Assembly: GCF_003609775.1 (NCBI RefSeq)
Contig: NZ_AP018050.1
Span: 992,001-1,056,000, forward strand
Source of the DNA: Prevotella melaninogenica
Lineage (GTDB): Bacteria; Bacteroidota; Bacteroidia; Bacteroidales; Bacteroidaceae
Direction: 5' to 3'
DNA: 64,000 nt
A program made the position numbers and the translations under genes. The notes under the pieces are model-generated. The model was not told the origin of the DNA, made no database searches, and saw only the letters and a list, made by a program, of their open reading frames with translations. Shown piece after piece: positions 10,601 to 17,748 of the stretch (position 1 is its first letter; each line of letters opens with the position of its first letter).

Positions 10601-10861
10601 GTTCACTTCGCACAGAAGTATAGTTTCAAGGTGGGTGGTCAGGTTAACTCTCTTGAGTTGAGTTTTGATATCATCAACGTTGGTAACTTGTTGAATAAGG
10701 ATTGGGGCCATACTTATGGCGATGGCTTTGGTATCTACTACAGTCCAGTAAACTACCAGAGAAATGGTCGTTATCAGTTTACAGGTGGTTATGCAACACG
10801 TAACTATAGCGACTACTATAGCCGTTGGCGTGGTCAGCTCGGTTTGCGTTACACATTCTAA
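7601..10861 (+). CDS. TonB-dependent outer-membrane receptor, Oar-like
   Basis: 1086 residues. Signal peptide (LLFLITLLIAMTTTVMAQ), a carboxypeptidase-regulatory-like beta-sandwich at about 25-110 (GISGKIVSQGEDVIGATITA), a plug domain at about 120-250 (NRYNSFMIDGAANNDVFG, FDVRQGGFTGGAINAITKSG) and a long beta-barrel ending in an aromatic residue (GQLGLRYTF), as usual for outer-membrane barrels. This layout is that of Oar-type TonB-dependent transporters. No SusD partner follows, so it is not a classical SusCD pair. The substrate is unknown. An intrinsic terminator follows at 10882. Confidence 0.92.
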   Translation: MQKRLLFLITLLIAMTTTVMAQVTTSGISGKIVSQGEDVIGATITATHQPSGTVYRAVTNIDGRYTIQGMRVGGPYKVTVAYIGQKTKTFDNVTLRLGETEDLSCSLQDDTKELQEVVVKGSAGVNATKTGAAQSISSKQIADMPSITHGIADVARLNPQLTTTNSGAMSFAGTSNRYNSFMIDGAANNDVFGLSGDGTNGGRAGAQPVSMETIEQIQVNVAPFDVRQGGFTGGAINAITKSGTNIFHGSVYGFGNNQNLVGSKYPLADGGYAPKFNKQQEYNIGVTFGGPIIKDKLFFFANYEKTNKTYPNLYTLGSEQSAVDAAKANDILVKIADIANRQGVNFPTALSNSDIYTKSNKVGLKLDWNINETNKASLRWSLVDAVQLNNAGSRTAVNGSSYAFPFESTTNSFIAELQSRISPSVANEARASYVRVRDNRAISGEYPNVTINNVGGGAVNLGIDRSSMANRLDQDIYTLEDNLTWYKGNHTFTFGTHNELYKFTNLFLQDLFGSYTFKNYDSFVSYYNDYVNGTIDPKKSYINLYRYGHANVDVTGNPRWESSFGAAQLSFYAQDKWDATTNFQLTYGLRMDIPIIMDTPTANEPFAQYAETKGWNVKTNQRLASSPLFSPRVGFRWDIKKDRRFILRGGAGVFTGRIPFVWISNNYANTGIQVSSFNVNSPTGLDLLLDPNGQEANANKLKALGSQTINVYDRNFKYAQNLRFNLGFDFNVLGINWTAEAIYSKTLNDILYENLAYEQTGKTFGEVYGSAGAPIEDNRPLFSKVTAGSPYTNVYKLSNTSKGYTMNLSLKAEKHFDFGLDLMASYTWTKAMSVNNGSSSVAESNWRYNYTYRNPNDPELGYSAYNIPHRIQASAYYHINYGAQKQWQTTVGLIYQAKSGSPYSIYYYGDVNEDGANGNDLFFIPTDAQIDRMQFEETNFSANALTNAVFGDGFTAPKLTADMQRAMMKHWIGNDSYMKKHRGEYYKRFADNLAFEHHFDVHFAQKYSFKVGGQVNSLELSFDIINVGNLLNKDWGHTYGDGFGIYYSPVNYQRNGRYQFTGGYATRNYSDYYSRWRGQLGLRYTF

Positions 10862-10881
10862 TCTGTAAGATAAAACTATAT

Positions 10882-10920
10882 AAAAAGCAGAGACTCCTGT
10901 TGGGGTCTCTGCTTTTTTTC
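10882..10920 (+). terminator. Intrinsic terminator of the TonB receptor gene
   Basis: Stem AAAGCAGAGAC pairs with GTCTCTGCTTT across a short loop and is followed by a run of T, immediately downstream of the receptor stop. Confidence 0.9.
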
Positions 10921-10921
10921 T

Positions 10922-11060
10922 TATCTTTGCATAAGATAGGCTGCGTTCGGCAATTTGAAATTAAACTTTCATTGCTCTCACTTGCACTATCTTTGCATAA
11001 GATAGGCTGCGTTCGGCAATTTGAAAGTAACCTTTCATTGCTCTCACTTGCACTATTTTC
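10922..11060. repeat. 66-bp tandem repeat carrying promoter-like boxes
   Basis: Two copies of 66 bp (10922-10987 and 10988-11053) differ at only two positions; a third, diverged start follows at 11054. Each copy begins with TATCTTTGC, a match to the -7 promoter consensus, and contains GATAGGCTGCGTTCGGCAAT. The third start (TATTTTCG) lies about 23 bp before the cupin ATG. The array thus looks like repeated promoter units in front of the cupin gene. 66 is 3 x 22, the period of the other arrays in this window. Short open frames across it are repeat artefacts. Confidence 0.85.
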
Positions 11061-11084
11061 GTATAAAATTAGAAACCATATATT

Positions 11085-11417
11085 ATGATTATTGATTTTG
11101 ATAAGATTGCCGAAGAGCATATTGAAGGCTTTAAAGGCGGTGAAGGTAAATTGGATATGCGTGCTTTCGTAGATGATCAGGCTCGTATTATGTATTCAAC
11201 CTTGCGTCCAGGTGCAAGTAGTGGAAAGCACCAGCATATTGGTTCTTTTGAGGTTATGTATGTTATCAGTGGCGAACTGACTGTTCATTATGACGATACG
11301 ACAGAAGTAGCAAGAGTAGGGCAGTTACATTATTGTCCAGAAGGTCATTTCCATTGGTTTGAGAACTGTACAGACCATGATGTAGTTTACCTTGCTATTG
11401 TTCCAACATTGAGATAA
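11085..11417 (+). CDS. Small cupin-domain protein
   Basis: 110 residues forming a single cupin barrel. Metal-site signature: GKHQHIGSFEVMYVISGELT gives the H-x-H...E part of motif 1, and PEGHFHWFEN holds the motif-2 histidines. Small cupins act as sugar isomerases, dioxygenases or sensors, and the substrate cannot be inferred. It follows the 66-bp promoter-like repeat and precedes the sialic-acid genes by 286 bp; a role in that pathway is possible but not shown. Confidence 0.82.
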   Translation: MIIDFDKIAEEHIEGFKGGEGKLDMRAFVDDQARIMYSTLRPGASSGKHQHIGSFEVMYVISGELTVHYDDTTEVARVGQLHYCPEGHFHWFENCTDHDVVYLAIVPTLR

Positions 11418-11424
11418 GAACGAT

Positions 11425-11508
11425 TTTTTTTCATGAAAAAAAATATTTATTGTCGTGAAGAAAAATATTTCTTTTCATGAAAATAATTCTTTTCTTTCAT
11501 GAAAAGAA
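11425..11508. repeat. 22-bp-period TTCATGAA dyad array, family 3, first locus
   Basis: TCATGA at 11431, TCGTGA at 11453, TCATGA at 11475 and TCATGA at 11497: starts exactly 22 bp apart four times. Each lies in a TTTTCATGAAAA-like palindrome separated by AT-rich sequence. The array lies 10 bp after the cupin stop in the gap before the NanM-like gene. The rest of that gap (11510-11703) holds no recognised element. Confidence 0.85.
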
Positions 11509-11703
11509 ATTGTTAATGATGATATCATATAGCCTCAGTCATCTCATTCTTTTTCCTTAAATAGTAGGAGAATGTAGGCTATTTGTGGTTAGCAGATGGA
11601 TTGATTACAGCATTGAATTTTACACTATTCATAAGTAAATACTATTGTATAGTTGTATTATTGTTGGATGGGGATAGCCCAAGCTTTATTTTAACCTAAA
11701 ACG

Positions 11704-12801
11704 ATGAGAATTAAAAACCTAATAATGACAACGATAACTTTATTGACGGGATTGGGTGCAAATGTTTCTGATGCCGATAGCCTAATGGCAATGAGTGGTT
11801 TTCCTACCGATGAAGTAGGAATCGAACATGGTGTATCTGCTTGTTACGCAGGTTGTATTGATAACCAACTTGTAATGGCAGGTGGTTGTAATTTTCCCAT
11901 AAATACATTGGCTCCAGATAGCAAAAAGGTTTATTACAGTGGGATTTATGCTACCACAACTGACGATGGTGACCAACTGAATTGGAAGTTGGTTGGTCAT
12001 TTGCCTGAGCCATTGGCTTATGGAGTTACTGTGACTTACGACAATAGTATGATTGTTGTTGGTGGAATGAATAATGATGGGAGCTACGGAAAAGTTTATC
12101 GTGTAACTTTTGTTGATGGTAAAGCAGAAGTTTCTGTTCTTCCTTCTATGCCTTGCTCTGTGGATAATATGGCTGGTGCTTTGGTCGGCAGACATCTTTA
12201 TGTAGCAGGAGGAGCAATGGATGGTAAGGCTTCTAATCGTGTTTTATGCCTTGATTTAGATAATATCTCAGCTGGTTGGAAGGACATAAAGCCTTTCCCT
12301 GGCTTGGTACGTGTACAGCCTGTAGCAGGTAGTATGGGTGACAATCGTTTCTGTCTTTTCGGTGGTTTCGCTCCTGCAGCAAATGGTGAGGAAGCAAAGT
12401 TGGCGATGGATGGTTGCGTTTATGATGAGACTACTGATGAATGGCAGGTACTTGAAGGTCCGAAGGACGATAAGGGAGAACCGCTGTTTGTAGGTGGTGG
12501 TACGGCTATCAACCTATGCAAAGATCAGCTTTTGGTGATGGGAGGCGTTAATAAAGACGTTTTCCTCTCAGCTGTTAATCATCCTCAACCAGATTATTTG
12601 AGTCATCCTATTGAGTGGTACCGCTTTAATCCATATACTTTATACTATAATAAAGATGGCTGGAAGGTTCTTTATAAGAGTCCAGAAACGGCACGTGCTG
12701 GTGCTGCCTTGGCACAGACCAATCATGGTTTATATGTGATTGGTGGTGAGTTGAAGCCAAGAGTGCGTAGTAATAAGATTGTAAAGTATCCTAAACGTTG
12801 A
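11704..12801 (+). CDS. Kelch-type mutarotase, NanM-like (sialic acid epimerase)
   Basis: 365 residues with an N-terminal signal-like segment (IMTTITLLTGLGANVSDA) and repeated kelch blades (NQLVMAGGCNFP, MIVVGGMNNDGSYGKVYRV, HLYVAGGAMDGKASNRV, CLFGGFAPAANG, LLVMGGVN, LYVIGGE). This is the cyclically permuted mutarotase family, which includes N-acetylneuraminate epimerase NanM. The next two genes encode a sialate-type transporter and lyase, which supports conversion of alpha- to beta-sialic acid before uptake. It is probably periplasmic. Confidence 0.85.
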   Translation: MRIKNLIMTTITLLTGLGANVSDADSLMAMSGFPTDEVGIEHGVSACYAGCIDNQLVMAGGCNFPINTLAPDSKKVYYSGIYATTTDDGDQLNWKLVGHLPEPLAYGVTVTYDNSMIVVGGMNNDGSYGKVYRVTFVDGKAEVSVLPSMPCSVDNMAGALVGRHLYVAGGAMDGKASNRVLCLDLDNISAGWKDIKPFPGLVRVQPVAGSMGDNRFCLFGGFAPAANGEEAKLAMDGCVYDETTDEWQVLEGPKDDKGEPLFVGGGTAINLCKDQLLVMGGVNKDVFLSAVNHPQPDYLSHPIEWYRFNPYTLYYNKDGWKVLYKSPETARAGAALAQTNHGLYVIGGELKPRVRSNKIVKYPKR

Positions 12802-12999
12802 TTAGTTCTATTCCTTCTTTTGTGAGGATAGAAAGGCCAAATGGCTTGGCTATTATTCTTGATATAATCACAAAAGCCCCTTTTTAAAAGGGATTTGGAC
12901 AGATATTTAAATAATTTATTAATCGCCCATTGTTCTTACGGATATTCATCTGCTATTTGTTATGGAAGATAGAGACGTGGGGTGGGCTGTAATCTTTTT

Positions 13000-14226
13000 A
13001 TGAAAAAATATTATCCTTGGGTACTTGTTGCCCTCCTTTGGTTTGTTGCCCTGCTGAATTATATGGATCGCCAGATGTTGTCGACGATGCAGGAGGCTAT
13101 GAAAGTTGATATTGCAGAGCTGAATCAAGCTGAGGCTTTCGGTGCATTGATGGCTGTATTCTTGTGGATTTATGGTATTGTGAGTCCATTTGCAGGAATT
13201 ATTGCTGACCGTGCTAACCGTAAGTGGCTTGTAGTCGGTAGTATCTTTGTATGGTCTGCAGTGACTTATCTTATGGGTTATGCTGAGAGTTTCGACCAAC
13301 TTTATTGGCTTCGTGCCTTTATGGGCGTCAGCGAAGCACTTTATATCCCAGCTGGTCTGTCACTCATTGCCGATTGGCATGAAGGAAAGTCACGCTCATT
13401 GGCGATTGGTATTCACATGACAGGTCTTTATGTTGGACAAGCTGTTGGTGGTTTTGGAGCAACGTTGGCTGCAATGTTTTCATGGCATGCAGCCTTCCAT
13501 TGGTTTGGTATTATTGGTATTGTTTACTCACTTGTATTGCTTGTATTCTTGAAAGAGAATCCAAAGCATGGACAGAAAGCGGCTTCACAAGGTGAGGCTA
13601 AGTCAAGCAAGAATCCTTTCCGTGGTTTGTCTATTGTGTTCTCTACTTGGGCTTTCTGGGTAATACTCTTCTATTTTGCAGTGCCAAGTCTTCCAGGTTG
13701 GGCTACAAAGAATTGGTTGCCAACACTATTCGCTAATAGTTTGGATATACCAATGTCAAGTGCAGGACCAATGTCTACGATAACTATTGCTGTATCATCA
13801 TTCATTGGTGTTATCATGGGTGGTATTGTTTCAGACCGTTGGGTACAGCGTAACCTACGTGGACGAGTATATACCAGTGCTATTGGTCTTGGTCTTACAG
13901 TTCCTGCCCTCATGTTCTTGGGCTTTGGTCATAGCCTTGTGTCTGTCGTTGGAGCAGGCTTGTGCTTTGGTATTGGTTATGGTATGTTTGACGCTAACAA
14001 TATGCCAATCCTCTGTCAGTTCATTTCATCAAAGTATCGCAGTACCGCATACGGAATCATGAATATGACTGGTGTGTTTGCAGGAGCTGCCGTTACACAG
14101 GTATTAGGTAAGTGGACTGATGGTGGTAACCTCGGTCTTGGCTTTGCTATCTTGGGTGGTATTGTTGTGTTAGCTTTAGTTTTGCAGCTCTCTTGCTTGA
14201 AGCCAACAACCGACAATATGGAGTAA
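13000..14226 (+). CDS. nanT: MFS transporter, probable sialic acid permease NanT
   Basis: 408 residues with about 12 membrane segments. The N-terminal ALLNYMDRQMLSTMQEAM and GIIADRANRKWLVVGSIFVW are MFS anion/sugar-acid cation symporter signatures. The ATG at 13000 is chosen over a GTG at 12982 because it directly precedes the first basic residues and helix. Position between the NanM-like gene and the NanA lyase gene indicates N-acetylneuraminate uptake, as in Bacteroides and Tannerella nan clusters. Hexuronate is the alternative substrate for this MFS subgroup. Confidence 0.83.
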   Translation: MKKYYPWVLVALLWFVALLNYMDRQMLSTMQEAMKVDIAELNQAEAFGALMAVFLWIYGIVSPFAGIIADRANRKWLVVGSIFVWSAVTYLMGYAESFDQLYWLRAFMGVSEALYIPAGLSLIADWHEGKSRSLAIGIHMTGLYVGQAVGGFGATLAAMFSWHAAFHWFGIIGIVYSLVLLVFLKENPKHGQKAASQGEAKSSKNPFRGLSIVFSTWAFWVILFYFAVPSLPGWATKNWLPTLFANSLDIPMSSAGPMSTITIAVSSFIGVIMGGIVSDRWVQRNLRGRVYTSAIGLGLTVPALMFLGFGHSLVSVVGAGLCFGIGYGMFDANNMPILCQFISSKYRSTAYGIMNMTGVFAGAAVTQVLGKWTDGGNLGLGFAILGGIVVLALVLQLSCLKPTTDNME

Positions 14227-14337
14227 GAACGGAGTCGAAACTCACTTATAATTGCTTATTTTTATCACATATAATCGCCTTTCCCACGTATATAACCGTT
14301 TGTTTTAGATGATTAAAGGTGGAGGGCAACACTGTTT

Positions 14338-15255
14338 ATGGAAAAGATTATCGGATTAATTGACGCACCGTTCACGCCATTCTATGCTAATGGCGATGTC
14401 AATCTTGAGCCTATTGAGGCTTATGCAGCTATGTTGCAGAAGAACGGTTTGAAGGGAGTATTTATCAATGGTTCGTCTGGTGAGGGCTATATGCTCACAA
14501 CAGAAGAGCGTATGCAGTTAGCTGAACGCTGGATGCAGGCTGCACCAGAAGGTTTCAAGGTTATCGTACATGTGGGCAGTTGCTGCTTGCGTGAGAGCGT
14601 ACGCTTGGCTGAACACGCAGAGAAGATTGGTGCATGGGGTATCGGTGCGATGGCTCCTCCTTTCCCAAAGATTGGTCGTATTGAGGAGTTGGTGAAGTAT
14701 TGTGAGACAATTGCAGCCGCAGCTCCTTCACTTCCTTTCTACTATTATCACATTCCTGCATTCAATGGTGCATTCTTGTCAATGCTCGAACTCTTGAAAG
14801 CTGTTGATGGTCGTATCCCTAACTTCGCAGGTATTAAGTACACCTTTGAGAGTCTTTATGAGTACAATCAATGCCGTCTTTATAAGGATGGTAAGTTCGA
14901 CATGCTGCATGGACAGGATGAAACGATTCTCCCAAGTTTAGCTCAAGGCGGTGCAAAGGGTGGTATCGGTGGCACAACCAACTATAATGGTCGTGAACTG
15001 ACAGGTATCATCGAGGCTTGGAACAAGGGTGACATCGAAACTGCACGTGAGAAACAAAACTTCTCACAGGAGGTTATTAATGTTATTTGTCACTTCCGTG
15101 GCAATATCGTTGGTGGTAAGCGCATTATGAAGTTGATGGGCTTTGACCTCGGTCCAAACCGTGTTCCTTTCCAGAATATGACAGATGAGGAAGAGGCACG
15201 TATGAAGAAGGAGCTTGAGGAAATCGGTTTCTTCGAGCGTTGCAATAAGTTCTAA
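14338..15255 (+). CDS. nanA: N-acetylneuraminate lyase
   Basis: 305 residues of the DHDPS/NAL TIM-barrel family, which cleaves sialic acid to N-acetylmannosamine and pyruvate. Visible features: GVFINGSSGEGYMLTTEER (carboxylate-binding GSSGE), LPFYYYHIPAFNG with the catalytic tyrosine, and FAGIKYTFESL with the Schiff-base lysine. The retained YYYHIPA and KYTFES context fits NAL rather than dihydrodipicolinate synthase. A downstream nanE epimerase or N-acetylglucosamine 2-epimerase is not in this window. A terminator follows. Confidence 0.93.
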   Translation: MEKIIGLIDAPFTPFYANGDVNLEPIEAYAAMLQKNGLKGVFINGSSGEGYMLTTEERMQLAERWMQAAPEGFKVIVHVGSCCLRESVRLAEHAEKIGAWGIGAMAPPFPKIGRIEELVKYCETIAAAAPSLPFYYYHIPAFNGAFLSMLELLKAVDGRIPNFAGIKYTFESLYEYNQCRLYKDGKFDMLHGQDETILPSLAQGGAKGGIGGTTNYNGRELTGIIEAWNKGDIETAREKQNFSQEVINVICHFRGNIVGGKRIMKLMGFDLGPNRVPFQNMTDEEEARMKKELEEIGFFERCNKF

Positions 15256-15265
15256 TAATCATATT

Positions 15266-15350
15266 ACAGCCCAATATTTCCTTTTATTCTTCCTTTCAAT
15301 AACTATTGATTTGTAGGAAGGGTGGGGAATATTGGGCTGTTTTGTTTTTC
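15266..15350 (+). terminator. Terminator after nanA
   Basis: Arms ACAGCCCAATATT (from 15266) and AATATTGGGCTGT (ending 15340) enclose a loop of about 50 nt and are followed by TTTGTTTTT. It lies between the convergent nanA and ansA genes and may serve both. Confidence 0.75.
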
Positions 15351-15374
15351 TATCAAGTTGTTCGTTGTAATCTA

Positions 15375-16415
15375 TCAATTATAGATAGTGATTTCGCCTG
15401 CAATAGATTGGTTCATGTATTTGCGAATAGTTTCAGTATCGTTGTATTTAGCTTGCAGATACATCAATTTTGTTACAGCTGCTTCAACCGTACTATCATA
15501 ACCACTGATTACACCAGTATCTTTGAGTTGATAGCCCGTATCGTAACGATTCATCTCCACCTGTCCGCTAATACACTGGCTGATATTAACCACAATAATA
15601 TCACGCTCTGAAACCTTACGGAGTATATTCATGAGCCAAGGATACTGTGGAGCATTTCCACTTCCGTATGATCGCATGACAATACTTCTCAACTCTGGTG
15701 CATCAAACATGTGACGAATCAAATGCTCTTCAATACCTGGGAATAGAGAGAAGATAATCACATTATTATCCAACTCGAAGTGTGGCACCATTGGCTTCGT
15801 AAAGTCTGGCTTTAATATACTATGTTCTTTAAAGTTGAAGTTGACACCAGCCTCGCAGAGATGAGGATAATTAAAGGTGTCAAACGCATTAAAGTCGTCT
15901 GCATTCTGCTTCGTTGAGCGATTGCCTCGTAAGAGATGACCGCTAAAGTAGATACAAACCTCTGGTACCATTGGCGTGCCATCTAAGTGATGTGCAGATG
16001 CCAATTCAAGACTTGTCATGAGGTTCTCCTTACCATCTGTACGTAGCTGTCCGATTGGAAGTTGTGAACCCGTAAGGATAATAGGCTTTGTAAGGTTCTC
16101 AAACATGAACGACAAGACAGAAGCGGTATAAGACATCGTATCTGTACCATGCAAAACAACAAAACCGTCATATTCGTCATAGCGGTCTGCAATGACTTTC
16201 ACCAACTGCTTCCATCGGACAGGTGACATGTCAGAAGAGTCGATAGGTGGATCGAACTGATAGGTGTCAACCTCCGTAGGGATTAGTTTGAACTCGGGAA
16301 CGTTATCAACAAGATGGTTGAAGTCTAATGGCTCCAATGCACCTGTCCGTTGGTTATGTCCCATACCAATGGTACCGCCTGTATAAATGAGTAATACTTT
16401 GTTGGTTCTGTTCAT
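15375..16415 (-). CDS. ansA: Type I L-asparaginase
   Basis: 346 residues without a signal peptide, so probably the cytoplasmic type I enzyme hydrolysing asparagine to aspartate and ammonia. Both catalytic threonine motifs are visible: LLIYTGGTIGMG near the N-terminus and VLHGTDTMSYTASVLSFM near residue 90, with ILTGSQLPIG after them. The start ATG at 16415 has a minus-strand TATCTTTGC box at about 16438-16446. It is monocistronic by position. Confidence 0.93.
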   Translation of the reverse strand: MNRTNKVLLIYTGGTIGMGHNQRTGALEPLDFNHLVDNVPEFKLIPTEVDTYQFDPPIDSSDMSPVRWKQLVKVIADRYDEYDGFVVLHGTDTMSYTASVLSFMFENLTKPIILTGSQLPIGQLRTDGKENLMTSLELASAHHLDGTPMVPEVCIYFSGHLLRGNRSTKQNADDFNAFDTFNYPHLCEAGVNFNFKEHSILKPDFTKPMVPHFELDNNVIIFSLFPGIEEHLIRHMFDAPELRSIVMRSYGSGNAPQYPWLMNILRKVSERDIIVVNISQCISGQVEMNRYDTGYQLKDTGVISGYDSTVEAAVTKLMYLQAKYNDTETIRKYMNQSIAGEITIYN

Positions 16416-16621
16416 CGTGCATTAGTTTGTTATTTTTGCAAAGATAAGAAAAACATTTAATTCCCATCGTAATTTTAAAAGATAATTTTCTATATAATGT
16501 TGTATGGTAAGCAAATATCTTATATGTTAGTTGTTAGTGGCTTGTTTCATAAGGTAATGTCCTTTATCTTATCGTTTTCTTTTGCTATATTGGGGCTCGT
16601 TAAGCCTTGTTTTGTAGGTAA

Positions 16622-16687
16622 GCACTAATGGTGTTAAGGCTTAGCACTAATGGTGCTGACGCTCCGCACCATTGGTGCTGATGCTTA
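16622..16687. repeat. 22-bp-period dyad array, family 1, locus B
   Basis: Three dyads, GCACTAATGGTGT (16622-16634), GCACTAATGGTGC (16644-16656) and GCACCATTGGTGC (16666-16678), with spacers TAAGGCTTA, TGACGCTCC and TGATGCTTA. Spacing is exactly 22 bp. The array is in the middle of the 444-bp divergent region between ansA and the nucleoside phosphorylase, clear of both promoter boxes (16438 minus, 16805 plus). No other element is recognised in this gap. Confidence 0.92.
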
Positions 16688-16804
16688 ATTGCGATGTTAT
16701 ATATCTCCTTTTTGGGGCGGAAACTATGTTATTAGCCCTTTTGTAAGGCTTCCTACCGATGTGTTTTTTCCTTTATAACGTTTGGTTTTCTCTGCTTTTA
16801 TGCT

Positions 16805-16812
16805 TACCTTTG
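16805..16812 (+). promoter_or_regulatory. -7 box of nucleoside phosphorylase-mnmE operon (TACCTTTG)
   Basis: TAnnTTTG match 47 bp before the phosphorylase ATG; the next gene, mnmE, starts 13 nt after the phosphorylase stop and probably shares this promoter. Confidence 0.6.
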
Positions 16813-16859
16813 TTTTTCAAACATAATCAATCACAATATAACCAAATTATCTTTCGACT

Positions 16860-17735
16860 ATGGAGAAGAAATATTTTGCCCCTTCTGAACTGATTATTAA
16901 TGAAGATGGAAGTATCTTTCATTTGCACTTGAAACCAGAGAATCTTGCTGATAAAGTTATACTTGTTGGTGACCCTGGTCGTGTTGCACTCGTTGCTTCA
17001 CACTTTGAGAACAAAGAATGTGAGGTTGCTAATCGTGAGTTCTGTGCTATCACAGGTACTTTCAAGGGAAAGAGAATTACGGTTTTGAGTACAGGTATTG
17101 GCTGTGACAATATTGATATCGTTTTAAACGAATTAGATGCGCTTGCTAATATTGATTTCAAGACACGTACAGAGAATGAGCAGTTGCGTCAGTTGACACT
17201 CGTACGGATTGGTACTTGTGGTGGATTGCAGCCTTACACACCTGTTGGTACTTATATAGCGTCTGCCAAGAGTATTGGTTTCGATGGCTTGTTAAACTTC
17301 TATGCAGGTCGCAATCAGGCTTCTGACCTTGAGTTTGAAGCGGAATTCAAGAAGCAGGTTGAATGGGATTCGCAGTTGGGTAATCCATACGTGGCTTGTG
17401 CTGATAAGGAGTTGCTTGATACTATTGCAGCTGATGATATGGTACGTGGAGTTACAATTGCTTGTGGAGGATTCTTCGGGCCACAGGGACGTGAGCTTCG
17501 TTTGCCATTGCAGGACCCTAAACTGAATGAAAAGATAGAAAACTTCTCTTATAATGGTATGCAGGTAACTAACTTTGAGATGGAGTCATCGGCACTTGCT
17601 GGTCTTGCTACTCTTATGGGACATAAGGCTGTTACAGCCTGTATGGTTATTGCCAACCGCCTTGCTAAAGAAGCAAACGCAAGCTATAAGAATACTATTG
17701 ATGGCTTGATAGAGAAGGTGTTGGAGAGAATATAA
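16860..17735 (+). CDS. Nucleoside phosphorylase, uridine phosphorylase-like
   Basis: 291 residues of the PNP/UDP phosphorylase family (cytoplasmic; nucleoside + phosphate to base + ribose-1-phosphate). Visible motifs: VILVGDPGRVALVASHF (phosphate loop), VLSTGIGCDNIDIVLNELDA, LVRIGTCGGLQPYTPVGTYI, and the sugar-binding NFEMESSALAGLATLMGHKA. The MESSAL motif is typical. Base preference is not clear. It pairs functionally with the nucleoside permease at 4568. Confidence 0.88.
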   Translation: MEKKYFAPSELIINEDGSIFHLHLKPENLADKVILVGDPGRVALVASHFENKECEVANREFCAITGTFKGKRITVLSTGIGCDNIDIVLNELDALANIDFKTRTENEQLRQLTLVRIGTCGGLQPYTPVGTYIASAKSIGFDGLLNFYAGRNQASDLEFEAEFKKQVEWDSQLGNPYVACADKELLDTIAADDMVRGVTIACGGFFGPQGRELRLPLQDPKLNEKIENFSYNGMQVTNFEMESSALAGLATLMGHKAVTACMVIANRLAKEANASYKNTIDGLIEKVLERI

Positions 17736-17748
17736 TAAATCATTTTTT

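Noticed and set aside
10825..11120. ORFs on both strands across the 66-bp repeat
   Set aside because: Their sequences are only translations of the repeat and terminator.
7601..11417. Polysaccharide utilisation locus around the TonB receptor
   Set aside because: No SusD, glycoside hydrolase or regulator gene is next to it; the receptor is Oar-like.
14243..14300. Three degenerate CAC..TATAA..G blocks upstream of nanA resembling another array
   Set aside because: Spacing is 23 then 19-21 bp and similarity is weak, so it does not keep the 22-bp register.
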